Source: Flavobacteriales bacterium
Lineage (GTDB): Bacteria > Bacteroidota > Bacteroidia > Flavobacteriales_D > Sanyastnellaceae
Direction: 5' to 3'
DNA length: 54,904 nucleotides
Assembly: GCA_022428285.1 (NCBI GenBank)
Contig: JAKMCX010000238.1
Span: forward strand, 1-54,904
The notes below the pieces were generated by a model. That model was not told where the DNA came from, did no database searches, and was given only the letters and a program-made list of their open reading frames with translations. Shown here piece by piece: positions 42,455 through 52,245 of the stretch (within the stretch, counting starts at the first letter, position 1; every line of letters begins with the position of its first letter). Position numbers and translations under genes: made by a program.

Positions 42455-43117
42455 TCACTTGCGCTGCAGCATCCCCGTGCCAGCAGCATTGACAAAGGGG
42501 TTGCCCGCCTTTTCCACTCCGATGGTCGTCGCAGGTCCATGCCCAGGCACCACGGTGTAGTGATCCGGCAAGGTGTACAGCGCTTTCTCGATGCTCGATG
42601 CCAGTTGATCGGGGTCTCCCCCTGGCAAATCCGTGCGCCCGATGCTGCCTTGGAAGAGCACATCACCTCCGATGACACGGGCGTTGCGTTCATCTACAAA
42701 CACCACGTGGCCCGGGGCATGGCCTGGGGTATGTCTGACGGTCAATTCAAGTTGGCCCAGCACCAGACGTTGACCGTCCTCAAAGTCCTCGCCGTCGCAC
42801 TCGGGCAGGGGGTCAAGCGCCACGCCGTAGCGCTCCGCTGCCCAATGCGCCATCTCATAGGTGGGCCGGTCCAAACTGTGCAATCGGGGCCGCAGACCAT
42901 ACCGTTTGTGCATCTCGTGGCAGCCCATCACATGGTCCAAATGGGCGTGGGTCAGCCACACCGCATTGGGCTGCAGGCTGTGTTCAGCGAGCACGGCATC
43001 GAACCACTCCCACTCTTGTGGGGCAGAAAAACCAGGGTCAATGACGGCCACGCCCCCTTCGCCATCGGGCAGAAGGACCGTGTTTTCAGAAAAAGCGTTG
43101 CAAGCCTGTACAAACAT
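42455..43117 (-). CDS. MBL-fold metallo-hydrolase, glyoxalase II-like
   Basis: A 220-residue metallo-beta-lactamase-fold enzyme. The binuclear metal site shows THAHLDH (HxHxDH), HTPGHAPGHV, GGDVLFQGSIGRTD and VPGHGPAT. The shape matches the small hydroxyacylglutathione-hydrolase-like family, but Bacteroidota members probably act on other thioesters. I chose the ATG at 43117; a TTG at 43126 adds three residues. It is divergent from the large secreted protein gene with 60 bases between. Confidence 0.87.
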   Translation of the reverse strand: MFVQACNAFSENTVLLPDGEGGVAVIDPGFSAPQEWEWFDAVLAEHSLQPNAVWLTHAHLDHVMGCHEMHKRYGLRPRLHSLDRPTYEMAHWAAERYGVALDPLPECDGEDFEDGQRLVLGQLELTVRHTPGHAPGHVVFVDERNARVIGGDVLFQGSIGRTDLPGGDPDQLASSIEKALYTLPDHYTVVPGHGPATTIGVEKAGNPFVNAAGTGMLQRK

Positions 43118-43177
43118 GGTCTGCAAGTTCCCCTATCCGGGTGAATCCGCGTGTGCAGTTTGTACATTCCGGGTTCG

Positions 43178-46100
43178 ATGTCGTTCACAACGCAGCTTAG
43201 GAACATCCTGGCCTTGGTATTGGGTTGTTGTGCCTTCGGTTCGTCTACGTTGATGGGCCAATTCCACAATGGGCTCGACATGGCGTTTGGTCAGCAGCGG
43301 GTGCAATACCGCACCTTCGACTGGCAGTACCTCTCTGGCGATCCATTTGAACTGCACTTTTATCAAGGAGGGCGGGACTTGGCCGAGTATGGCATGAACG
43401 CTTTGGTGATGGACCTCCCTGATGTCGAGTCGACCTTTCAGCGGCGCCTTTCCGGGCCAGTGGAGGTGTTGGTCTTCAACAAACACGCAGAATTCAGGCA
43501 GAGCAACATCGGCATTGATGGCTCCTCTGCCAGCAACATTGGAGGGTCCACCCTGATTTATGGCAAAAAGCTATTCGCCTGGTATGACGGGGACCACGCT
43601 GCTTTTCGTCTTCAGCTGCGCAAGGGGCTCCACCGCATCTTGTTGCGCCAATACATCTTTGGTGACGATTGGAAAGACGTGGTCAAAAACAGCCAGTTGT
43701 TCGAGCTTCCGCCGTGGATGGAAGAGGGCATGGTCGCCGCGCTGTCGGGACCGATCAGCGGAGCCGATCAAGCCAAGTTGGAGGACCTGACCAACCGCGC
43801 CCTCATCCCGCAACTTCAGGTGCTCGTTGGGGAGGAGCGGCGCATTGCAGCGGAAGCTGTTTGGCGCTTTGTGCTCGAGACTTTTGGCAGGCAGTCGGCG
43901 TTGGAAGTGCTCAGTGGGTTCAAAGCGGGACGCACGGTCGATGCGGGCTTTAGGCGGATTGGCATGGACCTCGAAGGCTTGCTCTCTGCTGCCCAGGCGC
44001 ACCATTCGGTGGGGCAGGCCATTGGATGGGATTCCAACTTAGAAAACGGTGTGCTGGCCGAAACCACGACCACCCAGCTTCGCTCTGCCCATATGGGCGC
44101 CCTGCCTCACCGGGGCCGCCGCAAGTACGCCCACCGCAACTTCTCTTCCTCCGCCGATGGGCGCTGGACCGCCTGGGTCACCGATGAGCGGGGACAGGTG
44201 CGCGTGTGGTGGAGCGATGGAGAGCGCAAGCGGTGCATTGCCAAGGTGGACCACAAGCTGACACGCATCGTAGACGACACTTACCCTGTGCTCGCTTGGC
44301 ACCCGAGCCTGCCGGTGCTCGCCCACATCCACGAAGAAAAAGGACGCGTCTTCCTGACCATTTCCGATGCGGCCTCGGGGGAATCCAACGAGAAAGAGCT
44401 GTTCCGCATCGAGAAGGTGATCGACTTGGACTGGTCGCCCGATGGCCGCCGCATCGCATTCAGCGGTGTGCGCGCCGGCAAAACGGACCTCTACGTCTAC
44501 AACACATTGGCAGGATCTCAGGTGCCTTTGTGGGAAGACGGGTGGGACGACCTCAATCCCGACTGGATGCCCGACGGTCGCAGTCTGTTGTTTAGCAGCA
44601 ACAGGCCAGGGGAAGACGACCTCAACAGCAACCCGGCGGTTCCCGTGAACCGTCCGCGAGACCTGTGGCTCTATGACCTGGACGCGCAAACGATGGAGCG
44701 CATCACCGATACTCCAGAAGAAGACGAGGTCCGGCCCTTGGCATTGGATGCCGCCACCATGGCATACCAACTGGCTGGGCAGCCGAGCATCATGCACATG
44801 GCCAAAAGGGACAGCGCCATTCTGAGGGTGGATACAGCCATCCATTACCGGTACTTTACACGAAAAGCGCCGTGGTTTCACACCGGGGGTCAAGTCGCCG
44901 AGTTGAAACTTTTAGAGTCCCGCGATGGCTGGGAGGCGATTGCGATCGAGCAAGGCCGGCCCCGCTGGCAGAAAGGTGACCTGCCTCCTCCACCGCTCAA
45001 GGCGGCCATGAACGAAGTGGGCGCCGAAGCCGTCCCCTCCTCTCAGAAGCCTTGGGACTATTTGCCCGAAGACAACCTGACATTGCTGCCAGGTCAGGTT
45101 GATTACCGCAATTACACCTTCGAATCAGAACGGGCTTTGGGCAATCCTGATTCAGACAGGAACAGCACGTCACCCTCAGGACCATCGGTAGAACCTGTGG
45201 CCGAATTGCCCCCCATTTCGACCCCATTGCCGTACCGGAGGAACTATGCTTTGGATCAACTGCTGAGCCAGGTAGACAACAGTTTCGCGACGTCATTTTA
45301 TCAGCCTTTTACTGGTGCTGCTGGCAGCTTTCCTGGACTGAGCGGGTTGCTCAAAATTGGAATTTCAGACCTATTCGAAGACATCAAATGGGTCGGGGGC
45401 TTGCGCTTAGCGGGCAGCTTGCAGAACTCCACATTTGTGGTCTCCAACAAAAACTTGGAGCGCAAGGTGGACCGTGAATGGATCATTGAGCGCCAAGGCA
45501 ATGAAGGGGTCAATGCAGAGCTGGGCGCCTTGACCCGCACGCACACCCACGCCGTGCACTACCGCCGAACCATTCCGTTTTCTGAGACGATGAGTGTGAG
45601 GGCGCAGCTCACCTACCGCTTGGATCGGGTTTCCTTGCTCGCGACGGACCCCTTCAATGCCAGCCGCGACGACCTGTATGTTCAGGGAATCGGTGGCACA
45701 GTGAGCTGGGTGTTCGACGACAGCCGAGAACTCAGCCTGAACATCCGCAACGGCACCCGCGCCAAGGCCTGGATGGAAATGCTGGCGCCACCCGATGGCG
45801 CCGGAGGCATGCTCTTGGTGGCCGGATTTGATGCGCGCCGCTACCTGCCGCTGTTTCGCCGCATCACCTTGTGCATGCGCGCCGCAGGCAACACTTCCTT
45901 TGGGGAGCGCGGGGTGCTGCATTACCTCGGTGGTGTGCACGAATCTCTGCTCACCGCAGTCGACGGGGCCATGCCCATCCCCGATGGAAACTTTGCCTAC
46001 CAAACTGCCGCGACGCCCATGCGGGGTTTCGTGCGCAACGTGCGCAATGGCACCAGCTTCGTCGTCGGCAATGCCGAAGTGCGCATTCCCGTCTTTGCCA

Positions 46101-46411
46101 CGCTGTCCCCTCGCAAGAGCCTGACGCCATTCATGGAGCATTTCCAGGCGGTGGGCTTCTTTGATGTTGGTTCGGCTTGGACAGGCCAAGACCCGTACAG
46201 CGACGAGAACTCCTTCAACAGCAGCACCGTCGACCAATACCCCGTCTCGGTGAACGTCGCCAACAATCGGGAGCCCATCATTTGGGACTTTGGATTTGGT
46301 TTGCGCAGCCAGCTGCTCGGCTACTTTGTTCGCGCAGACTGGGGTTGGGGGGTAGACGACGGCCTCATTTTGGACCGTGTTTTCCAATTGTCGCTCACCA
46401 CGGATTTCTGA
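43178..46411 (+). CDS. Large secreted peptidase-MA-like / TolB-propeller / barrel protein
   Basis: A 1077-residue protein with a signal peptide (ILALVLGCCAFGSSTLMGQ). Region 1 (about 25-290) resembles the peptidase-MA superfamily (PVEVLVFNKHAEFRQ, LPPWMEEGMVAALSG), but the zinc motif HExxH is absent where RKGLHRILLRQ stands. Region 2 (about 300-560) contains TolB/WD40-like blades with DLDWSPDGRRIAFSG and NPDWMPDGRSLLFSS. Region 3 (about 690 to the end) is strand-rich and ends in Phe, as an outer-membrane barrel does. Such composite proteins occur in Bacteroidota; the role is not known. The stop overlaps the next start as TGATG. Confidence 0.72.
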   Translation: MSFTTQLRNILALVLGCCAFGSSTLMGQFHNGLDMAFGQQRVQYRTFDWQYLSGDPFELHFYQGGRDLAEYGMNALVMDLPDVESTFQRRLSGPVEVLVFNKHAEFRQSNIGIDGSSASNIGGSTLIYGKKLFAWYDGDHAAFRLQLRKGLHRILLRQYIFGDDWKDVVKNSQLFELPPWMEEGMVAALSGPISGADQAKLEDLTNRALIPQLQVLVGEERRIAAEAVWRFVLETFGRQSALEVLSGFKAGRTVDAGFRRIGMDLEGLLSAAQAHHSVGQAIGWDSNLENGVLAETTTTQLRSAHMGALPHRGRRKYAHRNFSSSADGRWTAWVTDERGQVRVWWSDGERKRCIAKVDHKLTRIVDDTYPVLAWHPSLPVLAHIHEEKGRVFLTISDAASGESNEKELFRIEKVIDLDWSPDGRRIAFSGVRAGKTDLYVYNTLAGSQVPLWEDGWDDLNPDWMPDGRSLLFSSNRPGEDDLNSNPAVPVNRPRDLWLYDLDAQTMERITDTPEEDEVRPLALDAATMAYQLAGQPSIMHMAKRDSAILRVDTAIHYRYFTRKAPWFHTGGQVAELKLLESRDGWEAIAIEQGRPRWQKGDLPPPPLKAAMNEVGAEAVPSSQKPWDYLPEDNLTLLPGQVDYRNYTFESERALGNPDSDRNSTSPSGPSVEPVAELPPISTPLPYRRNYALDQLLSQVDNSFATSFYQPFTGAAGSFPGLSGLLKIGISDLFEDIKWVGGLRLAGSLQNSTFVVSNKNLERKVDREWIIERQGNEGVNAELGALTRTHTHAVHYRRTIPFSETMSVRAQLTYRLDRVSLLATDPFNASRDDLYVQGIGGTVSWVFDDSRELSLNIRNGTRAKAWMEMLAPPDGAGGMLLVAGFDARRYLPLFRRITLCMRAAGNTSFGERGVLHYLGGVHESLLTAVDGAMPIPDGNFAYQTAATPMRGFVRNVRNGTSFVVGNAEVRIPVFATLSPRKSLTPFMEHFQAVGFFDVGSAWTGQDPYSDENSFNSSTVDQYPVSVNVANNREPIIWDFGFGLRSQLLGYFVRADWGWGVDDGLILDRVFQLSLTTDF

Positions 46412-46818
46412 TGCGCCACATGCCCTTAGACGCAAATACGATCATCATATTGCTGCTCATTGGCGCGGCTGCAGGTTGCCTCAGTGGCTTCATAGGCATT
46501 GGCGGCGGGCTGCTCATCGTCCCTGCATTGATGTACTTCATGGGCATGTCTCAGATGGCCGCCCAGGGCACCAGCCTCGCGCTGATGCTTCCCCCCATCG
46601 GTGCGCTCGCGGTCATGAATTACTGGAAAGCCGGCGAACTGGACATTCGCGCCGCCGGCATCATGGTGGTGGCCTTTGTGTTGGGCGGATGGCTCGGAAG
46701 CCGTTTTGCGCTGTCCATGAACCCCATGAAAGTTCGCCTCGCCTTTGGCCTCATCATGCTCTATGCTGCCGTCCGCATGATCTGGAGCGCTGGCCGCGCC
46801 CTGTGGTGGGCACCTTGA
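46411..46818 (+). CDS. Half-size TSUP (TauE/SafE) family permease
   Basis: A 135-residue membrane protein from ATG 46411, overlapping the upstream stop. It has four hydrophobic helices, the first with the TSUP signature GCLSGFIGIGGGLLIVPAL and the second with GTSLALMLPPIGALAVMNY. Full TauE/SafE transporters have two such halves in 240-270 residues, so this one would have to dimerise. TSUP proteins move sulfur-containing organic or inorganic anions; the substrate here is unknown. An in-frame start upstream at 46177 lies inside the previous gene and is rejected. Confidence 0.78.
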   Translation: MRHMPLDANTIIILLLIGAAAGCLSGFIGIGGGLLIVPALMYFMGMSQMAAQGTSLALMLPPIGALAVMNYWKAGELDIRAAGIMVVAFVLGGWLGSRFALSMNPMKVRLAFGLIMLYAAVRMIWSAGRALWWAP

Positions 46819-46828
46819 CCCCTTCGCC

Positions 46829-48055
46829 ATGCTGAAATCTGCCCTGCTTACCGCTGTACAGGCCACCCGGGAAAACGTGGTCCAACACCGCCGTCACCTG
46901 CACCGCCATCCTGAGCCCTCCTTCGGAGAAACGAAAACATCGGCCTATGTGGCCGCAGCATTGCGCGGTATGGGGATCGCCTTCTCTGACGGCTGGTGCG
47001 CAGACCATGGTGCTGCCGGCATCATCGCCAAGGTCGAAGGCACGGACGCAGGTACACGGAGCATGGCCTTGCGCGCCGATATGGACGCCTTGCCCATACA
47101 GGAAGTCGACCGTCCCCATGCCAGCGCCATTCCCGGTTGGATGCACGCTTGTGGACACGATGCCCATACCGCTTGCTTGCTGGGCGCTGTTGAAGCACTT
47201 CAAGCCACGCGGGATCAATGGTCGGGAACGGTGCATTGCGTGTTTCAGCCGGGCGAAGAGAACCTGCCCGGCGGGGCCTCCATCTTGGTTCAAGAGGGGG
47301 CACTGCGCACCGACGCGCCCACCACCGGCCCCCGCCAAGCTGGTGGACCGCTGGTAGACGGCATTGTGGGCCAGCACGTATACCCTCAATTGGATGCGGG
47401 AACTGTCGGGTTCCGCAGTGGAGCCTACATGGCCGCTGCCGATGAATTGCGCATCCGCATTGTGGGCAAAGGCGGCCATGCCGCTCTTCCCCACCGCACC
47501 ATCGACCCCATCGTGGTTTCCGCACACGTCATTGCGGCCCTTCAAACGGTGGTGAGCCGTTCTTGCGACCCCACGCAACCCGCTGTGCTGACCATCGGCA
47601 AAATCCGAGGTGGACATGCCCGCAATGTCATCCCCGATGACGTCGTCCTCGACGGAACGCTCCGCACCTATGACATGGCGACGGCGGACAGCCTGCGCGC
47701 GGCCATCAAGCGGGTCGCTGTGGGCACTGCGGAAGCCTATGGCGCCGTTGCTGAAGTGGACCTGGCCATTGGGTATCCTCCCGTCATCAATGCCCCTGCC
47801 CTGACCGCCTCGTGCCGAGCGCGCGCCATCGAGTTGCTCGGAGAACAGCACGTGGTCGACCTCCCCCTCCGCATGACCGGCGAAGACTTCAGCTTCTATC
47901 AACGCGAAGTTGATGGCTGCTTCTATCGGTTGGGAACGGGTGGTGACGGACCGGGCTGCCGGTCGGGCTTGCATACTGCCGGGTTCGACATTGACGAACG
48001 CGCGCTCACAACTGGAACGGCCATGATGGCCTGGTTGGCGGCAACTGAAGCTTAA
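46829..48055 (+). CDS. M20-family amidohydrolase
   Basis: A 408-residue metal-dependent hydrolase of the IAA-amino-acid hydrolase/N-acyl-amino-acid amidohydrolase group. Metal-binding segments are ALRADMDALPIQE, MHACGHDAHTACLLG, FQPGEENLPGGA, HVYPQLDAG and LHTAGFDIDE. The lid domain starts GAYMAAADELRIRIVGKGGHAALPHRTIDP. It would remove acyl or similar groups from amino acids in the cytoplasm; the exact substrate is not set. It follows the TSUP gene by 10 bases and faces recQ convergently. Confidence 0.88.
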   Translation: MLKSALLTAVQATRENVVQHRRHLHRHPEPSFGETKTSAYVAAALRGMGIAFSDGWCADHGAAGIIAKVEGTDAGTRSMALRADMDALPIQEVDRPHASAIPGWMHACGHDAHTACLLGAVEALQATRDQWSGTVHCVFQPGEENLPGGASILVQEGALRTDAPTTGPRQAGGPLVDGIVGQHVYPQLDAGTVGFRSGAYMAAADELRIRIVGKGGHAALPHRTIDPIVVSAHVIAALQTVVSRSCDPTQPAVLTIGKIRGGHARNVIPDDVVLDGTLRTYDMATADSLRAAIKRVAVGTAEAYGAVAEVDLAIGYPPVINAPALTASCRARAIELLGEQHVVDLPLRMTGEDFSFYQREVDGCFYRLGTGGDGPGCRSGLHTAGFDIDERALTTGTAMMAWLAATEA

Positions 48056-48073
48056 AAGACCAGGCGGGCGGGC

Positions 48074-50296
48074 TCAGTTGGCCACCTCACTCATGAACTT
48101 GATGCGCACCAGGCGAATTTCCTCTTCGCTGTATGCATCGTCCATTTCCTCCAACACCTCTTCCATGGTGCCGTTCTCGGTTTCCATGAAACACTCCCAA
48201 AGCTCTTCAATGCTTTCTTCGTCGAGGTATTCCTCGATGATGTAGTCCAAGCCCACTTTGGTTCCCGAGGCGACGATGCCTTCGATCATGCCGAGAAGCT
48301 CATCCACTGTGCTTTTTTGTGCGGCAGCAATGTCTTCGAGGGACATACGCCGGTCCAGCTTTTGGATGATGGTCACCTTTGATGCGTTCCGGCCCGCTAC
48401 ACTGCGCACCACGGTGTCGCTCGGACGGTCAATCTCCTCGTCCTCTACATACCCCTTGATGAGCTTGATGAAGGGCACTCCGAACTTTCTGACTTTGGAA
48501 GACCCCACCCCATTGATCATGAGGAGCTCGTCGTCATTGCAGGGGTAGTGGGTCGCCATCTCTTCGAGGCTGACGTCGGAGAACACCACAAAAGGCGGCA
48601 ATTCCAGCCTGTCGGCTTCGTCTTTGCGCAGGGCTTTGAGCAAATCGAACAACGGCTGATCCAAGGCAGCACCTGTGGCCGACTCGGTCGTGGTGGTCAC
48701 CCTCATCGGCTTTGGACGATAGAGTGTCAAAGCCGTAGGGTTTGCCAAGTATTCCTCCCCTTTTTCGGTGAGCGAAAGCACACCGAACTCCTCTGTTTTT
48801 TTCTGCAAGAACCCGGCGAGCGTCACCTGTCGGATGATGCCGGCCCATTCGTCGGCATCGGCCATCCCTTCTCCAGTGCCTTTGAATTCGGCGACCTGTT
48901 CGGTGCCGCCGTAGGTGCTGGTTTCTTGGGTTTCTCGGTTCAAGAGAATGTCACACAGGAAACCTCCCCGACGCTTGCCGCCCGTGGCCTTTACCAACTT
49001 GAGCAAATGGACCGCCGTTTCTTGTCCTGCGTAGGACTCTGGCGGGTTGCGGGCGTTGTCGTCCATGTCCCATCCAGGACCGGAATTGGGGTCAAACTCT
49101 TCTCCGAAATAGTGGAGGATGTACTGTCTGCGCGAAGTGGGCGTTTCGGCATAGCCGGAAACTTCTTGCAACAACTGCATCCCGATTTCACGTTCTGCAA
49201 TGGGCTTTCCGGAGAGGAACTTCTCCATCTTCTCCATGTCTTGGATCCCATAAAATGCGATGCAATGCCCCTCCCCACCATCGCGGCCTGCTCGGCCGGT
49301 TTCTTGGTAATAGGCCTCCAGCGACTTGGGCATGTCGTAGTGAATGACGAACCGCACATCGGGCTTGTCGATGCCCATTCCGAAAGCGATGGTGGCCACA
49401 ATCACATCCACGTCTTGCATGAGGAACTCATCCTGCATGCGAGAACGGTGCGCGGCATCCATTCCGGCGTGGTATGGGGCTGCCTTGATGCCGTTCACCT
49501 TCAAGGTTTCGGCGATTTCTTCGACTTTTTTGCGGCTGAGGCAGTAGATGATGCCACTGCGGCCTTTGTGCTCCTGGGTATACTGGACGACCTGCCTGAT
49601 GGCGTTCTCCTTGGGCCTCACCTCATAGAAAAGGTTGGGCCGGTTGAAGCTGGCCTTGTAGACATCGGCTTCCAGAATGCCGAGGTTTTTCTGGATGTCG
49701 TTCTGGACTTTGGGCGTGGCTGTCGCCGTCAATGCGATGATGGGAAACTTGCCAATGCCGTCAATGATCTCCCTCAACCTCCGGTATTCCGGTCGGAAAT
49801 CATGCCCCCATTCTGAAATGCAGTGCGCCTCATCAATGGCGAAGAAACTGAGGCGGACCGAGCGCAAAAAGTCTGCGTTTTCCTTTTTGTTGAGCGATTC
49901 CGGAGCGACGTAAAGCAGCTTGGTCTTTCCGGTGGCCACCGCTTCTTTGACCCTGAGCATCTCATTCTTGGTGAGAGAACTGTTCAAGAAGTGGGCGATG
50001 TCGGGATCGTCAGAATGGCCGCGAATGGCGTCCACTTGGTTCTTCATCAATGCGATGAGGGGACTGACGACGATGGCCGTCCCTTCCTGCAGCAAAGCGG
50101 GAAGTTGATAGCAGAGGGACTTCCCTCCACCTGTCGGCATGATCACAAAAGCATTGCGTCCCTCCATGAGGCTTGCCATGACTTCTTCCTGTTCTCCTTT
50201 GAACTGGTTGAAGCCGAAAAAACGGGCAAGTCCCTCTTTGAGAGAGGAGCCGACCAAAGAGCCGGCATGCAGGAAAGAGTCTACGGGCGTCTCCAT
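48074..50296 (-). CDS. recQ: ATP-dependent DNA helicase RecQ
   Basis: RecQ (740 residues) unwinds 3'-tailed duplexes in repair and recombination. Helicase motifs: FGFNQFKGEQ, MPTGGGKSLCYQLPA (Walker A), VVSPLIALMKNQ, DEAHCISEWGHDFRPEY (DEAH), ATIAFGMGIDKPDVRFVIHYD and YYQETGRAGRDG. The RQC region keeps SRRQYILHYFGEEFD but the zinc-binding cysteines of E. coli RecQ are not visible. An HRDC domain (FVVFSDVSLEEMATHYP) and a helical tail end the protein. It is divergent from kdsD. Confidence 0.94.
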   Translation of the reverse strand: METPVDSFLHAGSLVGSSLKEGLARFFGFNQFKGEQEEVMASLMEGRNAFVIMPTGGGKSLCYQLPALLQEGTAIVVSPLIALMKNQVDAIRGHSDDPDIAHFLNSSLTKNEMLRVKEAVATGKTKLLYVAPESLNKKENADFLRSVRLSFFAIDEAHCISEWGHDFRPEYRRLREIIDGIGKFPIIALTATATPKVQNDIQKNLGILEADVYKASFNRPNLFYEVRPKENAIRQVVQYTQEHKGRSGIIYCLSRKKVEEIAETLKVNGIKAAPYHAGMDAAHRSRMQDEFLMQDVDVIVATIAFGMGIDKPDVRFVIHYDMPKSLEAYYQETGRAGRDGGEGHCIAFYGIQDMEKMEKFLSGKPIAEREIGMQLLQEVSGYAETPTSRRQYILHYFGEEFDPNSGPGWDMDDNARNPPESYAGQETAVHLLKLVKATGGKRRGGFLCDILLNRETQETSTYGGTEQVAEFKGTGEGMADADEWAGIIRQVTLAGFLQKKTEEFGVLSLTEKGEEYLANPTALTLYRPKPMRVTTTTESATGAALDQPLFDLLKALRKDEADRLELPPFVVFSDVSLEEMATHYPCNDDELLMINGVGSSKVRKFGVPFIKLIKGYVEDEEIDRPSDTVVRSVAGRNASKVTIIQKLDRRMSLEDIAAAQKSTVDELLGMIEGIVASGTKVGLDYIIEEYLDEESIEELWECFMETENGTMEEVLEEMDDAYSEEEIRLVRIKFMSEVAN

Positions 50297-50381
50297 CTAA
50301 CTTTGGCGACTTCAATATAGTCCAACCGCGCCCATATATCAATCCTCGGAACCCAAGGATTTGTCAACCACTCCAACCAAT

Positions 50382-51371
50382 ATGCCACCGTCATCCAATC
50401 ATGCCCCTTGGCTGCAATCGGCTCAGCACACCATCCGCCTGGAGGCCAAGGCGATTGGCGCACTTGAGGCGCGAATCGGTCCTGCCTTTGAGCAAGCGGT
50501 CCTGCAAATTTTAGAAGGCACCCAGCGCGGGGGAAAATTGGTGTTCACCGGCATCGGAAAGAGTGCGGATGTCGCCAGAAAGACTGTAGCCACACTGAAC
50601 AGCACTGGCACCGCTGCCGCATTTCTTCATGCTGCCGACGCCCTGCACGGTGATTTGGGACTCGTTTCGGAAGGCGATGTCGTCATGGCCGTCTCCAAAA
50701 GCGGCGCTACCGCTGAACTCATCGCGCTGCTCCCCATGCTGCAGGCGCGAGACTTGAATTTGATGGCCATGGTCGGCAGGCCAGACAGCCCGGTGGGCCG
50801 CGCTGCCGGCGTTGTGCTCGACGTCTCGGTCGACCAAGAGGCCTGTCCCTACGACCTCGCCCCCACCACAAGTTCTGCCGCGCAGCTTGCCATGGGCGAC
50901 GCGCTCGCCATGGCCCTGATGGAGGCCCGCGGTTTCAGCAGCGACGATTTTGCGCGCCACCACCCCGGTGGCAGCTTGGGCCGAAGGTTGCTGCTCAATG
51001 TGGGCGATCTGCTGGTCCCTGAACACCGCGTGAGCGTGTCCCCCGAGGCGGGCCTTCGCGATGTTGTGATGGCGGTTTCCCAAGGACGTGTCGGCGCTAC
51101 GGCCGTCATGGAGGGCACTACGCTTCAGGGAATCGTCACCGATGGTGACCTCCGAAGGGCACTCGAACGGGAGCCCGACACATGGTCTTCTTTGCGCGCA
51201 GCTGACGTCATGCAAACCCAACCCCGCTGTCTGACGTCCGCCACCCGCGCCATTGAAGCGCTGGATATATTGGAATCCAAGCGGATCTCTCAAATTCTTG
51301 TGACCGACGAGGGTGGTGCGTTCTTGGGATTTGTGCACCTGCACCAATTGATGGATGCTGGCATCCGTTAA
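50382..51371 (+). CDS. kdsD: D-arabinose 5-phosphate isomerase (KdsD/KpsF family)
   Basis: A 329-residue SIS plus CBS enzyme that turns ribulose 5-phosphate into arabinose 5-phosphate for Kdo in lipopolysaccharide. The SIS domain shows FTGIGKSADVARK, AAFLHAADALHGDLG and AVSKSGATAEL. ALMEARGFSSDDFARHHPGGSLGRRL lies before the CBS pair (about 210-325). I chose ATG 50382 over a TTG at 50361. The tatC-lptB genes follow, so LPS supply and export genes are grouped. Confidence 0.9.
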   Translation: MPPSSNHAPWLQSAQHTIRLEAKAIGALEARIGPAFEQAVLQILEGTQRGGKLVFTGIGKSADVARKTVATLNSTGTAAAFLHAADALHGDLGLVSEGDVVMAVSKSGATAELIALLPMLQARDLNLMAMVGRPDSPVGRAAGVVLDVSVDQEACPYDLAPTTSSAAQLAMGDALAMALMEARGFSSDDFARHHPGGSLGRRLLLNVGDLLVPEHRVSVSPEAGLRDVVMAVSQGRVGATAVMEGTTLQGIVTDGDLRRALEREPDTWSSLRAADVMQTQPRCLTSATRAIEALDILESKRISQILVTDEGGAFLGFVHLHQLMDAGIR

Positions 51372-51389
51372 TCCTCACAGACGATCAGC

Positions 51390-52223
51390 ATGGGCCAAGA
51401 AGACGTTCAACAGAAAGAGGAGATGGGGTTTATGGACCACCTCGAGGAATTGCGACGGCGGCTCTTTTTTGCCTTAATCGGCATTCTCACAGGTGGCATC
51501 ACGCTCTTTGTGATGAAAGACTGGGTCTTTGAACGGCTCATTTTTGCTCCGAGAAACCCCGACTTCATCACATTTCGGGCCTGGTGCGCCTTGGGGCAAT
51601 TCACCGGAGCCGGAGACCGCTTGTGCGTCACAGAAATCAACTACGAGTTGATCAACACCACCATGCTTGGCAATTTCTCGGCGCACATTCTGGTCTCGGC
51701 CATCGGCGGGTTCATCCTGTCGTTTCCGCTAACGTTTCAACAAATCTGGCGGTTCATTCGGCCGGGCCTCCACAGTTCAGAAGCCACGGCTGCACGCGGT
51801 GTGACCTGGGCGGCGACGGGATTGTTTTTTCTGGGGGTGTGCTTTGGGTACTTCGTCATCGCTCCTTTGAGCTTGCAGTTTCTGGGCCACTATGAAATCG
51901 GAGATGTTCAAGCGCGGATTGCCCTCATGAGCTACCTCAAGACGGTGGCCAGCATCACCTTGGCTGCAGGTTTGATTTTCCAGGTTCCCGTGGTGGTCCA
52001 CTTCTTGGCCAAGCTCGGCCTGGTGACCCCGACCTCACTCCGAAAATTTCGAAAGCACACGTTGGTTGTTACGCTCGTGATTGCGGCGATCATTACCCCG
52101 CCAGACCTCACGAGTCAAGTCTTGGTGGCGCTGCCCGTTCTGGGTCTTTATGAAATCGGGATCCTTCAAGCCCGGCGCATTCAAAAACGCCGAGACAAGG
52201 AGGAGCGCAGTGCGAACCCGTGA
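51390..52223 (+). CDS. tatC: Twin-arginine translocase subunit TatC
   Basis: TatC (277 residues) binds twin-arginine signals and, with TatA, moves folded proteins across the inner membrane. The signature near the start, [20 protein letters not shown], includes the conserved HLEELR and the first helix. Further helices include [83 protein letters not shown] and the C-terminal [33 protein letters not shown]. No tatA gene lies in this window. It lies 18 bases after kdsD and 22 before lptB. Confidence 0.95.
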   Translation: MGQEDVQQKEEMGFMDHLEELRRRLFFALIGILTGGITLFVMKDWVFERLIFAPRNPDFITFRAWCALGQFTGAGDRLCVTEINYELINTTMLGNFSAHILVSAIGGFILSFPLTFQQIWRFIRPGLHSSEATAARGVTWAATGLFFLGVCFGYFVIAPLSLQFLGHYEIGDVQARIALMSYLKTVASITLAAGLIFQVPVVVHFLAKLGLVTPTSLRKFRKHTLVVTLVIAAIITPPDLTSQVLVALPVLGLYEIGILQARRIQKRRDKEERSANP

Positions 52224-52245
52224 AACCACCGACCTTCGCCATCGC

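Noticed and set aside
46754-47974. Minus-strand frame of 406 residues opposite the M20 amidohydrolase
   Set aside because: Shadow frame; the sense strand has all metal-binding motifs.
48548-49816. Plus-strand frame of 422 residues opposite recQ
   Set aside because: Antisense to well-conserved helicase motifs; no domain signature.
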